A DNA stretch of 64,000 nt from NCBI RefSeq assembly GCF_900156875.1, contig NZ_LT707409.1:3431435-3495434 (forward strand). The letters run 5' to 3'. The DNA is from Robertmurraya dakarensis (GTDB taxonomy: Bacteria; Bacillota; Bacilli; Bacillales; Cytobacillaceae). Below the pieces are notes generated by a model. It saw only the letters and a list, made by a program, of their open reading frames with translations. It was not told the origin of the DNA and made no database searches. Every line of letters starts with the position of its first letter. Within the stretch, counting starts at the first letter, position 1. The translations under genes and the position numbers were made by a program. Below are positions 9,529-19,219 of the stretch, piece by piece.

Positions 9529-9624
9529 CAGTATCTCTACCCCTTTCTTCTTGTAAGTACCCCTTGTAGCTGAAAATTTTATATAGAAAATTTTCTGAAA
9601 TTTACCCTTACCTCTATTATATTA

Positions 9625-9638
9625 TGAATGAGCATTCA
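9625..9638. promoter_or_regulatory. Candidate TetR/FadR operator upstream of fadF
   Basis: TGAATGAGCATTCA is a perfect 6-bp half-site palindrome with a 2-bp spacer, very similar to 7184-7197. The 364-bp gap 9529-9892 between divergent fadF and clsB otherwise shows only a possible TTGACT (9771) promoter element for clsB and no gene. Confidence 0.6.
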
Positions 9639-9892
9639 GTCAACAGATTTATTTGAATTTTTTAACGGTTATTCAATTTTTAATTTTTCCGAAAACTCTT
9701 GATCCATTACTGCCAAATGCAATTATTTCCTATATTCTACTCATATGATCGCGACTTCCCGGGAACAATATTGACTAACTAGTGATGACCTTTGAATAGT
9801 TGGATTACAAGAGATTGGCACTAAATTTACTTTTTTACCAGTAAAAATTTCCACCATTTAAGCCTTTCGATTTTTCTGAGGAGGTAAAAGCA

Positions 9893-11092
9893 ATGAATGC
9901 TTTGATCATGATCCTTATCGCTATCTTTGTGATCGGACTATATGTAACAATTGACTTCATGCTTGGCAGAAAGCAGCATCTTAAATCCATGTACAGCCAG
10001 AAATACCCGGTTCGTGAAAGCAATCTAAAGATCATTGCCCACGGAAATGAGTTATTCAAAGAACTGTTTTCAGATTTAAAAAATGCCCGACATAATATTC
10101 ATATTATTTTCTATATTTGCAAAAACGATGGCTTTAGTCAAGAGTTTCTTTCTATTTTAAAAGAAAAAGCGCAAGAAGGCATAGAAGTCAGACTCCTTCT
10201 CGACTGGGTCGGAAGCATAAAATTCAAACGTAAAACAATAAAGGAATTAAAAAGTTTTGGTGTGCAATTCGCCTTTTGCCACAAACCAAAACTGCCCTTC
10301 TTTTTTTACTCAACGCAAGTACGCAATCATCGAAAGATTACGGTTATTGATGGGGAAATTGGGTATATGGGAGGTTATAACGTTGGAAAAGAGTATATCG
10401 ACTTAGACCCAAAACTCAGCCCATGGAGGGATTATCATTTAAAAATGACCGGTGAGGGCGTAAGCGATCTACAGATGCAATTTTTACGAGACTGGAGAGA
10501 GTCCTACAAGACAAATCTTTCGCAAAATCAAATTTATTTTCCCAAGCTTGAAAAAGGTTCATCCAAACATCAACTATTTTCATCAGAAGGTTTCTTACTA
10601 GAAGAAACCTTTTCTGACCTTATTAAGAATGCAAAGTCTTCGATTACAATTGGGTCTCCTTATTTTATTCCCAGCAAGAAGGTCCTTCAGTATTTACTAG
10701 AAGCACTTCAAAGAGGCGTGAACTTGACTGTCCTTGTTCCATATCAATCAGATCATATTCTCGTCAAGGAAGCTTCCTTCTGTTATTTTAGAAAGCTAAT
10801 TAAAAAAGGAGCTCATGTCTATCAATATTCTAATGGTTTCTATCATGCAAAGGTGCTCATCATTGACGATTTTTGTGATCTAGGCACGGCCAACTTCGAT
10901 AAAAGAAGCTTCTTTCTCAATCATGAAATTAATTGTTTTATCTATGACACAAGAGTGGTACAGGAGGTCAAGAATATTATTCAAGAGGATTTAATGCAGT
11001 CACAAAAGATGCGATTAGAGGACATCAACTCCCCCAATCTATTTCGATCCTTTAAGGAAAAAGTTGCGGGCAGTATATCATTTTTTTTATAA
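9893..11092 (+). CDS. clsB: Cardiolipin synthase ClsB (phospholipase D family)
   Basis: 399 residues. Membrane-associated transfer of a phosphatidyl group between phosphatidylglycerols to make cardiolipin. One N-terminal transmembrane helix (about 3-24) is followed by two PLD domains with complete HKD motifs: His146-Lys148-Asp153 (NHRKITVIDGE) and His318-Lys320-Asp325 (YHAKVLIIDDF). Having only one membrane helix and under 400 residues matches the short YwjE/ClsB form, not the 480-residue ClsA. Start ATG follows GAGGAGGTAAAAGCA. Divergent from fadF, the same neighbour as in B. subtilis. Confidence 0.9.
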   Translation: MNALIMILIAIFVIGLYVTIDFMLGRKQHLKSMYSQKYPVRESNLKIIAHGNELFKELFSDLKNARHNIHIIFYICKNDGFSQEFLSILKEKAQEGIEVRLLLDWVGSIKFKRKTIKELKSFGVQFAFCHKPKLPFFFYSTQVRNHRKITVIDGEIGYMGGYNVGKEYIDLDPKLSPWRDYHLKMTGEGVSDLQMQFLRDWRESYKTNLSQNQIYFPKLEKGSSKHQLFSSEGFLLEETFSDLIKNAKSSITIGSPYFIPSKKVLQYLLEALQRGVNLTVLVPYQSDHILVKEASFCYFRKLIKKGAHVYQYSNGFYHAKVLIIDDFCDLGTANFDKRSFFLNHEINCFIYDTRVVQEVKNIIQEDLMQSQKMRLEDINSPNLFRSFKEKVAGSISFFL

Positions 11093-11093
11093 G

Positions 11094-11126
11094 AAAAAAA
11101 GCGGCAAGCTGGCGGCCGCTTTTTTA
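11094..11126 (+). terminator. Terminator between clsB and xapX (works on both strands)
   Basis: A7-GCGGC...GCCGC-T7 stem-loop directly after the clsB stop. The A and T tracts make it usable by the converging xapX transcript, whose stop codon lies inside it. Confidence 0.8.
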
Positions 11127-11303
11127 TTTGAAAATACTATCAAACCATGGAGCAACTTGCTCGAATGCTTTAAAGCCAAGATAGATTCCAACAATCCCCG
11201 TTACCCCTGCCAGAGCCGGCGGTGCTGGAATGGGCAATTTGAAAATCGCAAAAACAAAGCCAACAATAAATCCAGTAACAATTGATAAAATAACAAGTCT
11301 CAT
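11124..11303 (-). CDS. XapX domain (DUF1427) small membrane protein
   Basis: 59 residues from the ATG at 11303, which has AAAGGAGGGCATC before it; an upstream in-frame ATG lacks a ribosome site. Two hydrophobic helices (about 3-20 and 28-46) are joined by the conserved FKLPIPAPPALAGVTGI segment that defines XapX domains. Some members are linked to xanthosine transport genes, but no such gene is near, so the function is unknown. It lies downstream of selU on the same strand with a 60-bp gap and converges with clsB. Confidence 0.8.
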   Translation of the reverse strand: MRLVILSIVTGFIVGFVFAIFKLPIPAPPALAGVTGIVGIYLGFKAFEQVAPWFDSIFK

Positions 11304-11362
11304 GATGCCCTCCTTTATTTGTAATGTCCCCATTTTCATGGAGTTCATTACATTGGATTGCA

Positions 11363-12436
11363 TTAAGACTTCACTACCTTTGTAAGCATCATTTTGTCAA
11401 CAAAGTCTGCAATCTTCTTCGTTGCTTCAAGGACAGAGTCACTATTTACTTCAAGCTCCGTATGGATGGACTCATTAATTTTATTATCGTACCGAGGATC
11501 ATAGTAATATACGATCAATAATTTAATCATTTCACGATAATTTTTTTCCTCTAAGCATGTCTCGAGGAGCTGCTGCACTTCTTGCGGTTTGACTCTTTTT
11601 AGAATTCTTTTTAAAGCAGAGCCAACTCTTTCATGAAACTCATTCTTGTCTTCAAAATCCTTTACATATTCTTCGTAAATTCTTTCCACTCTTGTTTCAA
11701 GACTTGAGACCACTCGAATATGAACACCTGTATTCTTTTTTTCAAAAAGCTCTGGCGGCTGAACAGCATGACCGATCCTCTTGCTTTCACCTTCCATGAA
11801 AAAGTAATCACTGCCCTCAATTCTCATTAAATCCTCATGCAGCATGGCATCAAAACGCTTTTGATTATGCGGGGGTTTATCCGCCATCGCACCAAAAACA
11901 GATCCTCTATGATTTGCATGCTTTTCCAAATCCAAAACTGGGTATCCCAGCCTTTTCAAATTGTGCAGAATCTCCGTTTTTCCTGTACCTGTCAATCCAT
12001 AGAGAACGACGGCCTTTTCTGGAATGCTGAGAGGAATCCTTTCAATGATCGCCTCGCGGTATGCCCGGTATCCGCCAGAGATCCGAAGAATATCAAGGCC
12101 AGACATGGATGCAAAGAGCGTAACAGATTGGCTGCGCATCCCGCCGCGCCAGCAGTAAACAACCGGCTGCTGATCCTCCTCAATCATCTCTTTAATTTGT
12201 CCTAATATATTCGGAAGCTTTGGTGAAACAATTTCCATTGCCCGCCATTTCGCGTACTGACTCCCCTTCTGCTTGTAGAGCGTTCCTACTTCAGCTCTTT
12301 CTTCATTTGTAAAAAGAGGAATGTTGACTGCATTTGGAATATGACTGTCGTGATACTCACCCGGTGAACGAACATCGATTGGGATATACTCTTTCTTTTT
12401 ATCTAAAAAATCATGGACAGAAAGGTCATGATTCAT
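11363..12436 (-). CDS. selU: tRNA 2-selenouridine synthase SelU (MnmH)
   Basis: 357 residues from ATG 12436 (after AAGGGAGGCAATTTT). Replaces sulfur by selenium at wobble 2-thiouridine of tRNAs for Lys, Glu and Gln using selenophosphate. An N-terminal rhodanese domain carries the essential cysteine Cys95 in VVYCWRGGMRSQS. A C-terminal P-loop domain has GLTGTGKTE (about 147-155). Both domains are complete, so it should be active. It needs selenophosphate from SelD, which is not in the window but must exist elsewhere if this pathway works. This fits the selenocysteine formate dehydrogenase at 38-41 kb. Some Bacillaceae lack this gene; B. subtilis YbbB is a different protein. Confidence 0.93.
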   Translation of the reverse strand: MNHDLSVHDFLDKKKEYIPIDVRSPGEYHDSHIPNAVNIPLFTNEERAEVGTLYKQKGSQYAKWRAMEIVSPKLPNILGQIKEMIEEDQQPVVYCWRGGMRSQSVTLFASMSGLDILRISGGYRAYREAIIERIPLSIPEKAVVLYGLTGTGKTEILHNLKRLGYPVLDLEKHANHRGSVFGAMADKPPHNQKRFDAMLHEDLMRIEGSDYFFMEGESKRIGHAVQPPELFEKKNTGVHIRVVSSLETRVERIYEEYVKDFEDKNEFHERVGSALKRILKRVKPQEVQQLLETCLEEKNYREMIKLLIVYYYDPRYDNKINESIHTELEVNSDSVLEATKKIADFVDKMMLTKVVKS

Positions 12437-12468
12437 ATTAAAATTGCCTCCCTTATTTAATGGCAAAA

Positions 12469-12488
12469 GGCCTCCCGTTAGGAGACCC
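12469..12488 (-). terminator. Terminator after argS
   Basis: On the minus strand, a GGTCTCC/GGGAGGCC stem with a short loop, then TTTT. It lies between argS and selU, so selU probably has its own promoter or depends on read-through. Confidence 0.6.
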
Positions 12489-12496
12489 TTCCTGTT

Positions 12497-14167
12497 TTAC
12501 ATTTTCTCAGGAGCAGAAACTCCAATTAATGATAAAGCATTTTTTAACGTCACTTGGACCGCTTTGATCAAGGCAAGACGTGCTTTTGTACGTTCAATAT
12601 TTTCTAGGTCGAGCACTTTTTCTGCGTTATAAAAACTATGGAATGATGACGCAAGCTCGTAAATATAATTTGTAATGCGATGCGGCATCCGCTTCACAGC
12701 AGCTTCAGAAATCGAAAGCGGGAATTCGCCAAGCTTTTTCAACACTTCAATTTCTTTTTCTGCTCCTATTAAGGATACATCAACATTTTCATCAAAGCTC
12801 AAATTCTGCTCTTCACCTTGACGAAGAATGCTTGAAATCCTGGCATGCGCATATTGAGAATAGTAAACAGGATTTTCATTTGATTGAGAAACAGCTAAGT
12901 CTAAATCAAAGTCGAGGTGGGTATCAGCACTTCTCATTGCAAAAAAGTAACGCGTCGCATCAAGTCCAACTTCCTCCACAAGGTCGCGCATCGTCACAGC
13001 CTTCCCTGTCCGTTTACTCATTTTCATTTTTTCACCGTTTTTATATAAATGAACAAGCTGAATGATTTCAACTTCTAAAGCATCACGCTCATAGCCTAAC
13101 GCTTCAATCGCTGCTTTCATTCTTGGGATATAGCCGTGATGGTCTGCACCCCAAATATTGATCAGCTTTTCAAAACCGCGTTCAAGCTTGTCCTTATGGT
13201 AAGCAATATCCGGAGTAAGGTATGTGTAAGAACCGTCCTGTTTGATTAACACACGGTCTTTGTCATCACCGAGTTCCGTTGATTTGAACCAAGTCGCTCC
13301 GTCTTTTTCATAGATATGACCGTTTTCTCTAAGCTTCGCTAGAGCTGTATCGATTTTTCCATTTTGATAAAGAGATGTTTCTGAGTACCATACATCAAAG
13401 CTGACACGGAAATCTTCTAAATCTCTTTTCAGCTTTTCCATCTCATATTTTAATCCATATTCGCGGAAAAACTCGAAACGATCCGATTCTTCTACAGTAA
13501 CATATTTATCGCCGTATTCTTCTGCTAATTTCTTTCCAATCCCAATAATATCTTCCCCGTGATAGCCATCTTCCGGCATATCTTTTTCCAAACCAAGCGC
13601 TTGGAAATAGCGGGCTTCAACGGATAGTGCAAGATTATTAATTTGGTTGCCGGCATCATTAATATAATATTCGCGAGATACATCATAGCCAGCTTTTGCC
13701 ATGATATTGCATAGTGAATCTCCAACCGCAGCACCACGGGCATGTCCTAAATGTAGATCTCCCGTTGGATTGGCAGAAACAAACTCTACTTGAACCTTCT
13801 CGTTATTGCCTGTGTTTGTTTCCCCATAGCTGTCTCCTGCTTTTAAAATGGCCGGAATAAGGTCTGTTAAATAGCTATTATTCATATAGAAATTAATAAA
13901 CCCTGGACCAGCGATTTCAATTTTTTCGATCGATGCTTTAGAAGAATCAAAGTTCTTAACGATGTCTTCCGCAATCGCACGCGGAGCCTTTTTCGCCACT
14001 CTTGCCAGCTGCATCGCCATATTCGTAGAATAGTCCCCATGAGCTTTTTCCTTTGGCACTTCCAAGATTACGTCTGGAAGCTGATCTGCAGTTGCTAAGC
14101 CAGCTTCTAGAACAGCCGCTTTAATTTCGTCTTTTAATTTTTCCTGAACCTGCTCTAAAATGTTCAT
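12497..14167 (-). CDS. argS: Arginyl-tRNA synthetase
   Basis: 556 residues, normal for a class I ArgRS. Charges tRNA-Arg in the cytosol. The N-terminal Add-1 tRNA-binding domain is followed by the catalytic Rossmann fold with HLGH (residues 139-142, [14 protein letters not shown]). The second signature KMSKRTG lies in [15 protein letters not shown], and the C-terminal DALR anticodon-binding domain includes [14 protein letters not shown]. Its start overlaps the ywiB stop by 4 nt (ATGA type), indicating translational coupling; ywiB-argS is the usual Bacillus order. Confidence 0.97.
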   Translation of the reverse strand: MNILEQVQEKLKDEIKAAVLEAGLATADQLPDVILEVPKEKAHGDYSTNMAMQLARVAKKAPRAIAEDIVKNFDSSKASIEKIEIAGPGFINFYMNNSYLTDLIPAILKAGDSYGETNTGNNEKVQVEFVSANPTGDLHLGHARGAAVGDSLCNIMAKAGYDVSREYYINDAGNQINNLALSVEARYFQALGLEKDMPEDGYHGEDIIGIGKKLAEEYGDKYVTVEESDRFEFFREYGLKYEMEKLKRDLEDFRVSFDVWYSETSLYQNGKIDTALAKLRENGHIYEKDGATWFKSTELGDDKDRVLIKQDGSYTYLTPDIAYHKDKLERGFEKLINIWGADHHGYIPRMKAAIEALGYERDALEVEIIQLVHLYKNGEKMKMSKRTGKAVTMRDLVEEVGLDATRYFFAMRSADTHLDFDLDLAVSQSNENPVYYSQYAHARISSILRQGEEQNLSFDENVDVSLIGAEKEIEVLKKLGEFPLSISEAAVKRMPHRITNYIYELASSFHSFYNAEKVLDLENIERTKARLALIKAVQVTLKNALSLIGVSAPEKM

Positions 14168-14607
14168 CCTTTCTCCTCCTCGAACACGAACTCTAAGTGA
14201 TATGTACCCGCATGTGAGCCATGCATCGTTAAATCATATAATATATCAATATTCCCCTTTTTCTCGTCTGCGTTGACAGAAGAAACGAGTCTCTTTGTAC
14301 GTGTGACGAGACCCATTGTTCCATAAGGGGTTTCATATCGTCCTTGCTGTTTTTTATTATGTTGAAACACCATTCTCATATTAATGGCGCCGCTTCTCAA
14401 TAGTAATGCTTCTTGATCAGAAACCTTCATAGTCGACTTAATGGGCCCTTCCTCCATCGTTTCTTCATACTGAAGGAAAAAAGAATTCCCTTTTTTATAG
14501 TATCGTCCAAAAGTAGTCAATTCAAAAGTTTCTTTCTCACCATCATTAAAAATCGACGTATTTAACTTAATTTTTACCTGCTTCTGTTCCGCCGGATGAC
14601 TAGACAA
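14164..14607 (-). CDS. ywiB: DUF1934 protein YwiB
   Basis: 147 residues, predicted cytosolic beta-barrel of the calycin-like DUF1934 family. Visible features: a phase of alternating beta-strands, [21 protein letters not shown], and a closing [12 protein letters not shown] strand. No catalytic residues are known to me. It is found just upstream of argS across Bacillus, here with a 4-nt overlap. Function unknown. Confidence 0.85.
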   Translation of the reverse strand: MSSHPAEQKQVKIKLNTSIFNDGEKETFELTTFGRYYKKGNSFFLQYEETMEEGPIKSTMKVSDQEALLLRSGAINMRMVFQHNKKQQGRYETPYGTMGLVTRTKRLVSSVNADEKKGNIDILYDLTMHGSHAGTYHLEFVFEEEKG

Positions 14608-14682
14608 CGGTCACACATCCCTCTCATTTCAATAATATAACTTTACTATTATAAAACAAAAACATCGAGAATGGTACTCCAC

Positions 14683-14755
14683 GAACTGTCCACGACCGGT
14701 ACCAGGTACCGCCCGTGGACAGTTCGTTCCATTTTGTCCGCTTGGAACGGACAAA
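14683..14755. repeat. Dispersed palindromic repeat, copy 1
   Basis: Contains GGTACCAGGTACC (14698-14710), a flanking CGAACTGTCCACG/CGTGGACAGTTCG inverted repeat, then TTTGTCCGCTTGGAACGGAC. The order and sequence match copies at 31411 and 60598. It lies between speB and ywiB, upstream of ywiB. Confidence 0.8.
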
Positions 14756-14780
14756 TACTTCCTTTACCTTAACAACCAAA

Positions 14781-14808
14781 AAGGCACCTATTACTTTAAA
14801 GGTGCCTT
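14781..14808 (-). terminator. Terminator of speB
   Basis: AAGGCACCT/AGGTGCCTT perfect stem, followed on the minus strand by TTTTTGG, 14 bp after the speB stop. Confidence 0.85.
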
Positions 14809-14821
14809 CTTTGATGTCATT

Positions 14822-15694
14822 TTATTTAATCCAGCCTAAGATCATTTCGCGAATGAGCTTACTTGCTGTGTTGGCTGTTTGTTCGCTTGGATCGTATATC
14901 GGTGCGACTTCCACTAAATCAGCTCCGATAACATTAACGTTTGACCGGGCAATTTCATGAATTGATGCTAACAGCTCTCTTGAAGTAATCCCGCCGGCAT
15001 CAACTGTTCCTGTGCCAGGAGCATGCGCAGGGTCTAGCACATCAATATCAATCGTTACATAAACAGGTCTGCCGCTTAGCTTTGGCAGAATCTCCTTTAA
15101 AGGCTCTAATACCTCAAACTTGGAGATATGCATCCCGTTTTCCTTTGCCCATTGAAATTCTTCCTTCATGCCTGAACGAATTCCGAAAGAATACACATTC
15201 GACGGACCAATTAATTCAGCAATTTTTCGAATTGGCGTAGAATGCGATAATGGCTCACCTTCATAGTCCGTACGCAGGTCCGTATGGGCATCCATATGAA
15301 TAATCGCCAAATCTGGGTACTTCTTATACACAGCCTTCATCACTGGCCAAGAAACAAGATGCTCGCCGCCCATTCCTAAAGGAAACTTGCCCTCATCTAG
15401 TAACTTATCGATGAACTCCTCAATTAAATCCAAACTTCTTTGTGCATTCCCGAAAGGCAATGGAATATCACCGGCATCAAAATACTTCACTTCTTCTAAT
15501 TCACGGTCTAAGTAAGCACTATATTCTTCCAAACCGATTGATACTTCGCGAATACGTGCCGGACCAAAACGAGAACCCGGACGATAGCTGACTGTCCAAT
15601 CCATCGGCATTCCGTATAAAACAGCCTGGCTTTCTTCATAGCTCGGATGGCTTTTAATAAAGACATTGCCAGAATAAGCTTCATCAAAACGCAA
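14822..15694 (-). CDS. speB: Agmatinase (ureohydrolase)
   Basis: 290 residues. Hydrolyses agmatine to putrescine and urea. Binuclear manganese site residues are visible in GMGGEHLVSWP, IHMDAHTDLRTDY and VTIDIDVLDPAHAPG, as in arginase/agmatinase enzymes. The start is TTG at 15694, supported by GAGGAGGAATAAAAA and by RFDEAYSGN, which begins Bacillus SpeB proteins. It lies downstream of speE on the same strand as in B. subtilis, forming the agmatine-putrescine-spermidine pathway. Confidence 0.95.
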   Translation of the reverse strand: MRFDEAYSGNVFIKSHPSYEESQAVLYGMPMDWTVSYRPGSRFGPARIREVSIGLEEYSAYLDRELEEVKYFDAGDIPLPFGNAQRSLDLIEEFIDKLLDEGKFPLGMGGEHLVSWPVMKAVYKKYPDLAIIHMDAHTDLRTDYEGEPLSHSTPIRKIAELIGPSNVYSFGIRSGMKEEFQWAKENGMHISKFEVLEPLKEILPKLSGRPVYVTIDIDVLDPAHAPGTGTVDAGGITSRELLASIHEIARSNVNVIGADLVEVAPIYDPSEQTANTASKLIREMILGWIK

Positions 15695-15750
15695 TTTTTA
15701 TTCCTCCTCATAAAAAGAGCTGAGCTCCCACTGCACCGCTTTAACGCTGT

Positions 15751-15765
15751 GGGGGTCAGGCCCCC
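15751..15765. repeat. GGGGGTCAGGCCCCC palindrome
   Basis: A 15-bp GC-rich palindrome in the 77-bp gap between speE and speB, far richer in GC than its surroundings. It lacks a clear U-run on the minus strand, so it is more like a REP-type element or processing stem than a terminator. Confidence 0.5.
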
Positions 15766-15771
15766 TATACT

Positions 15772-16602
15772 TTACTTCACCAAATCCTGCACAAACTTCG
15801 GCAGAACAAACGCTGCTTTATGCAGTTCTTTTGTATAATACTTCGTTTCAATCTCGTGGAAGCGGTCTTCACTTACTTCCAGCGGATCATATTTTTTCGA
15901 ACCGATCGTGAATGCCCACAGACCGCTTGGATACGTTGGAATATTCGCTGTGTACAGGCGTGTAATCGGGAAAATCTCCTTAACATCCTTTTGAACATTG
16001 CGAATTAAATCAGCTTTAAACCAAGGATTGTCTGACTGTGCGACAAAAATCCCGTCTTCTTTCAATGCCTTTGAAATTCCTGCATAAAACCCTTTTGTAA
16101 ATAAATTCACCGCAGGACCAACTGGTTCTGTTGAATCAACCATGATGACATCATATTCATTTTCGCTTTGCGCAATATGCATGAAACCATCGTCAACACG
16201 AACATCCACACGAGGATCATCGAGCTTTCCTGCAATCTCAGGCAAATATTTCTTTGAGTATTCAATGACTTTTCCATCAATATCAACTAAAGTAGCCTTT
16301 TTCACACTTGGGTGCTTCAACACCTCACGAATAACACCGCCATCGCCGCCGCCAACAACCAAAACATTTTCCGGATTTGGATGCGTAAATAATGGCACAT
16401 GAGCGACCATCTCATGATAGACGAATTCGTCCTTCACAGACGTCATCACCATTCCGTCCAATAGAAGCATATTGCCCCACTCTTCTGTTTCCACCATTTC
16501 AAGCATTTGAAAATCCGTTTGTTCCGTATGTAATGTTCGCTTTATTTTCATTGTAATTCCAAAATTATCCGTTTGTTTCTCAGTAAACCAAAGACCACCC
16601 AT
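15772..16602 (-). CDS. speE: Spermidine synthase
   Basis: 276 residues from ATG 16602; the TTG nine bases upstream lies too close to the GGAAGG ribosome site. Transfers aminopropyl from decarboxylated SAM to putrescine. Signatures: [20 protein letters not shown] near the N-terminus, the nucleotide-binding [18 protein letters not shown], and the catalytic region [20 protein letters not shown]. The sequence [20 protein letters not shown] is typical of Bacillus SpeE. Upstream of speB; divergent from pbpG. Confidence 0.96.
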   Translation of the reverse strand: MGGLWFTEKQTDNFGITMKIKRTLHTEQTDFQMLEMVETEEWGNMLLLDGMVMTSVKDEFVYHEMVAHVPLFTHPNPENVLVVGGGDGGVIREVLKHPSVKKATLVDIDGKVIEYSKKYLPEIAGKLDDPRVDVRVDDGFMHIAQSENEYDVIMVDSTEPVGPAVNLFTKGFYAGISKALKEDGIFVAQSDNPWFKADLIRNVQKDVKEIFPITRLYTANIPTYPSGLWAFTIGSKKYDPLEVSEDRFHEIETKYYTKELHKAAFVLPKFVQDLVK

Positions 16603-16923
16603 TACCTTCAATCCTTCCTCTTAAAAATAATCAAATACGCCTTCCGGACATGTTCCTAAGGCTATATTTGTTATTTTACCCAACATTTATACAAACATGA
16701 GAAAAAGTATAGATGAATCTAGCAAAATTGCAAGAAAAATATTTTTTAATAGATAGGTTTAAAATTCTCTCCGTTTTTTCATACTATTAATAGCTATTTT
16801 TGGAAATAATATGTAAGTCAAAGAAAAGTAAATACGCCCACGGCTAATGCCTGCAAACATTGGAGCTGAAGCTATACCGTTTTTACAACTCTTTTATAAA
16901 AAATACAGAGGTGAGGTGTCAAT
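16603..16923. other. speE/pbpG divergent intergenic region
   Basis: 321 bp, AT-rich. No gene, long palindrome or confident sigma-F/G promoter was identified. It must contain divergent promoters for speE and pbpG. A GAGGTGAGGTG ribosome site for pbpG is at its right end. Confidence 0.5.
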
Positions 16924-19002
16924 ATGGAACTGATGACCGACCAGCGATTTAAAAAAACAATTAAATATTTAAGGGCCCTTCTCATCATCGGCATCATTGG
17001 CACTTTGCTTGCGATTATATGTTTTGCGGGCATCCTTGTTTATGCAAAAGTACTAGGCCCCCCGCCGCTTGCTGTTCCGCAATCTTCGCTTTATTACGCC
17101 GATGATGGAACGATCATTGGAGAGAGTCATAATGGACAGAAACGTTATTGGGTCCCGCTTGATGAAATTGCGCCCGAGCTGGTAGAAGCAACGATTGCGA
17201 TCGAAGACAGAAGTTTTTACAATCATAATGGCTTTGATTTTAAAAGAATTGCAGGTGCTGCGCTGGCCGACTTAAAAGCGATGGCAAAGGTACAAGGCGC
17301 AAGCACCATCAGCCAGCAGTACGCGCGGAATTTATTTTTAGAGCATGAAAAGACCTGGAAAAGAAAATTATTAGAGGCCTTCTACACAATCCGCATTGAA
17401 ATGAACTATACAAAGGACCAGATTCTTGAAGGCTATTTGAACACCATCTATTACGGTGAAGGAGCTTATGGTATTCAGGCAGCGAGTCAATTTTATTTTG
17501 GAAAAAATGCTGCCGACTTGAACCTTGCTGAAGCTTCTATGCTTGCGGGCATTCCTAAGGGGCCGAGTATTTATTCACCCCTCGCTTCCTTTGAAAAGGC
17601 AAAAAGCCGCCAGCAGGTTATTTTAGGAATGATGAAGGAAAATGGCTACATTACAGAACATGATATTGAAAAAGCCACCGCAACGGAAATTCAAGTAACC
17701 GGCGAGCACACTCATTCTAGAACAAAAGTTGGTCCGTATTTTCAAGATGCGGTTAAAAGTGCATTAAGAAATGTCCTCAATCTCGATGAACGAACAATCG
17801 AGCTTGGCGGCTTAAAAATTTATACAACCCTTAATGTAAAACAGCAGGAGGATGCAGAAAAAAATATTGACAGATTGATTGCAGACGACTCTGACATTCA
17901 AATCGGGCTGGTCGCCATGGACCCAAAGAATGGGCATGTTAAAGCAATGGTTGGGGGCAGAAATTACGAAGAAAGCCCGTTTAACCGTGCTACCCAGGCA
18001 GTAAGACAGCCTGGTTCGACCATGAAGCCGTTTCTTTATTACGCAGCGATCGAAAATGGATTTACTCCATCAACGACGATGCGGAGTGAATTGACCACCT
18101 TCCGATTTGATGAAGAAGGACGGCCGCCGTACACTCCACACAATTATAATAATATGTACGCTGAAGATGAAATCACACTTAGTCAGGCACTCGCCGTTTC
18201 TGACAATGTCTATGCTGTTAAAACGCATTTGTTTTTAGGAGAAGATACTTTAGTAGAGACGGCAAAAAGATTTGGAATTACCACACGCCTTGCTGAGGTT
18301 CCTTCTCTTGCTTTAGGAACATCAGGCGTGCGTGTCGTTGAGATGGCAAGTGCCTATAGCCATTTTGCCAACGGCGGTAAAAAAGTGTCTCCGGTTCTTA
18401 TAACAAGAGTTGAGGATCATAAAGGTGATGTAATTTATGAACATGAGCAAGTAAAAGAAGAAGTGCTCGATCCAGATGCTGCTTTTGTTACCACCCATAT
18501 GATGACTGGAATGTTTGACCGGAAATTAAATGGCTATGCAAGTGTTACGGGAAGTACAGTGATCAATGACATGACGAGGTTTTATGCAGGAAAGTCAGGA
18601 TCAACCAACACCGATAACTGGATGGTCGGCTTTTCCCCGCAGCTTGTGACGGCTGTTTGGACCGGTTATGATCAAGGTACCCCTATTGAGCTTGTAGCAG
18701 ATAAAACCTACGCAAAAAATATTTGGGTTCAATTTATGGAGGATGCTCTTGAAGATGAACCTGTAAAGGCCTTTAAGCCTACCAAGGGTTCCGTTGGCGT
18801 CTATGTTGACCCTAGTAACGGAAAATTAGCCACGGAAGACTGTGAGCTACGGCGCTTAACATACTTTGTTGCTGGAACAGAACCAACAGAGTACTGTACG
18901 GTCCATATTCATGAAGAGAATGAAGCAAAGAAAGAACATGACAAGAAAGAGAAAAAAGAAAAAATCCCATGGTACAAGAAAATCTTCCAATGGGGAAATT
19001 AG
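16924..19002 (+). CDS. pbpG: Class A penicillin-binding protein (PBP2d-like)
   Basis: 692 residues; B. subtilis PbpG has about 690. Bifunctional peptidoglycan glycosyltransferase/transpeptidase anchored by one N-terminal helix (about 15-41). The glycosyltransferase domain has Glu94 in IAIEDRSFYNH and GASTISQQYARNLFL. The transpeptidase has Ser365-x-x-Lys368 (RQPGSTMKPF), Ser426-Asp-Asn (SDN) and Lys557-Ser-Gly (KSG in place of the common KTG). The charged Lys/Glu-rich tail is cytoplasm-like in composition but lies at the outside end. Position next to speE matches B. subtilis ywhE, where this enzyme acts in the forespore during cortex and germ-cell-wall synthesis. Confidence 0.93.
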   Translation: MELMTDQRFKKTIKYLRALLIIGIIGTLLAIICFAGILVYAKVLGPPPLAVPQSSLYYADDGTIIGESHNGQKRYWVPLDEIAPELVEATIAIEDRSFYNHNGFDFKRIAGAALADLKAMAKVQGASTISQQYARNLFLEHEKTWKRKLLEAFYTIRIEMNYTKDQILEGYLNTIYYGEGAYGIQAASQFYFGKNAADLNLAEASMLAGIPKGPSIYSPLASFEKAKSRQQVILGMMKENGYITEHDIEKATATEIQVTGEHTHSRTKVGPYFQDAVKSALRNVLNLDERTIELGGLKIYTTLNVKQQEDAEKNIDRLIADDSDIQIGLVAMDPKNGHVKAMVGGRNYEESPFNRATQAVRQPGSTMKPFLYYAAIENGFTPSTTMRSELTTFRFDEEGRPPYTPHNYNNMYAEDEITLSQALAVSDNVYAVKTHLFLGEDTLVETAKRFGITTRLAEVPSLALGTSGVRVVEMASAYSHFANGGKKVSPVLITRVEDHKGDVIYEHEQVKEEVLDPDAAFVTTHMMTGMFDRKLNGYASVTGSTVINDMTRFYAGKSGSTNTDNWMVGFSPQLVTAVWTGYDQGTPIELVADKTYAKNIWVQFMEDALEDEPVKAFKPTKGSVGVYVDPSNGKLATEDCELRRLTYFVAGTEPTEYCTVHIHEENEAKKEHDKKEKKEKIPWYKKIFQWGN

Positions 19003-19014
19003 TCTAGATAATTG

Positions 19015-19045
19015 AAAAACCTCGGGTTATAAACCCGAGGTTTTT
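19015..19045 (+). terminator. Terminator of pbpG
   Basis: AAAAACCTCGGGTT/AACCCGAGGTTTTT nearly perfect palindrome 12 bp after the stop. The region 19046-19219 holds nothing else I can recognise. Confidence 0.9.
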
Positions 19046-19219
19046 CGTGTCCTAGTTCTATAGCGTGTGTATACGCTGTCAATAGTTTACCTTTTATTAG
19101 CATATAAGGGCAAGTACTTAAATGAACAAATTCACAAAATCGACACATTTTTAATGAATTAGCACCATTTTATACCCATTTTTTTACATTTTATCGTTTT
19201 TCACGGCATAACGCAGTAT

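Noticed and set aside
15508-15711. Small alternative-frame ORFs inside speB and other genes
   Set aside because: They lie on the same DNA as well-supported genes, have no ribosome sites and show no recognisable protein features.
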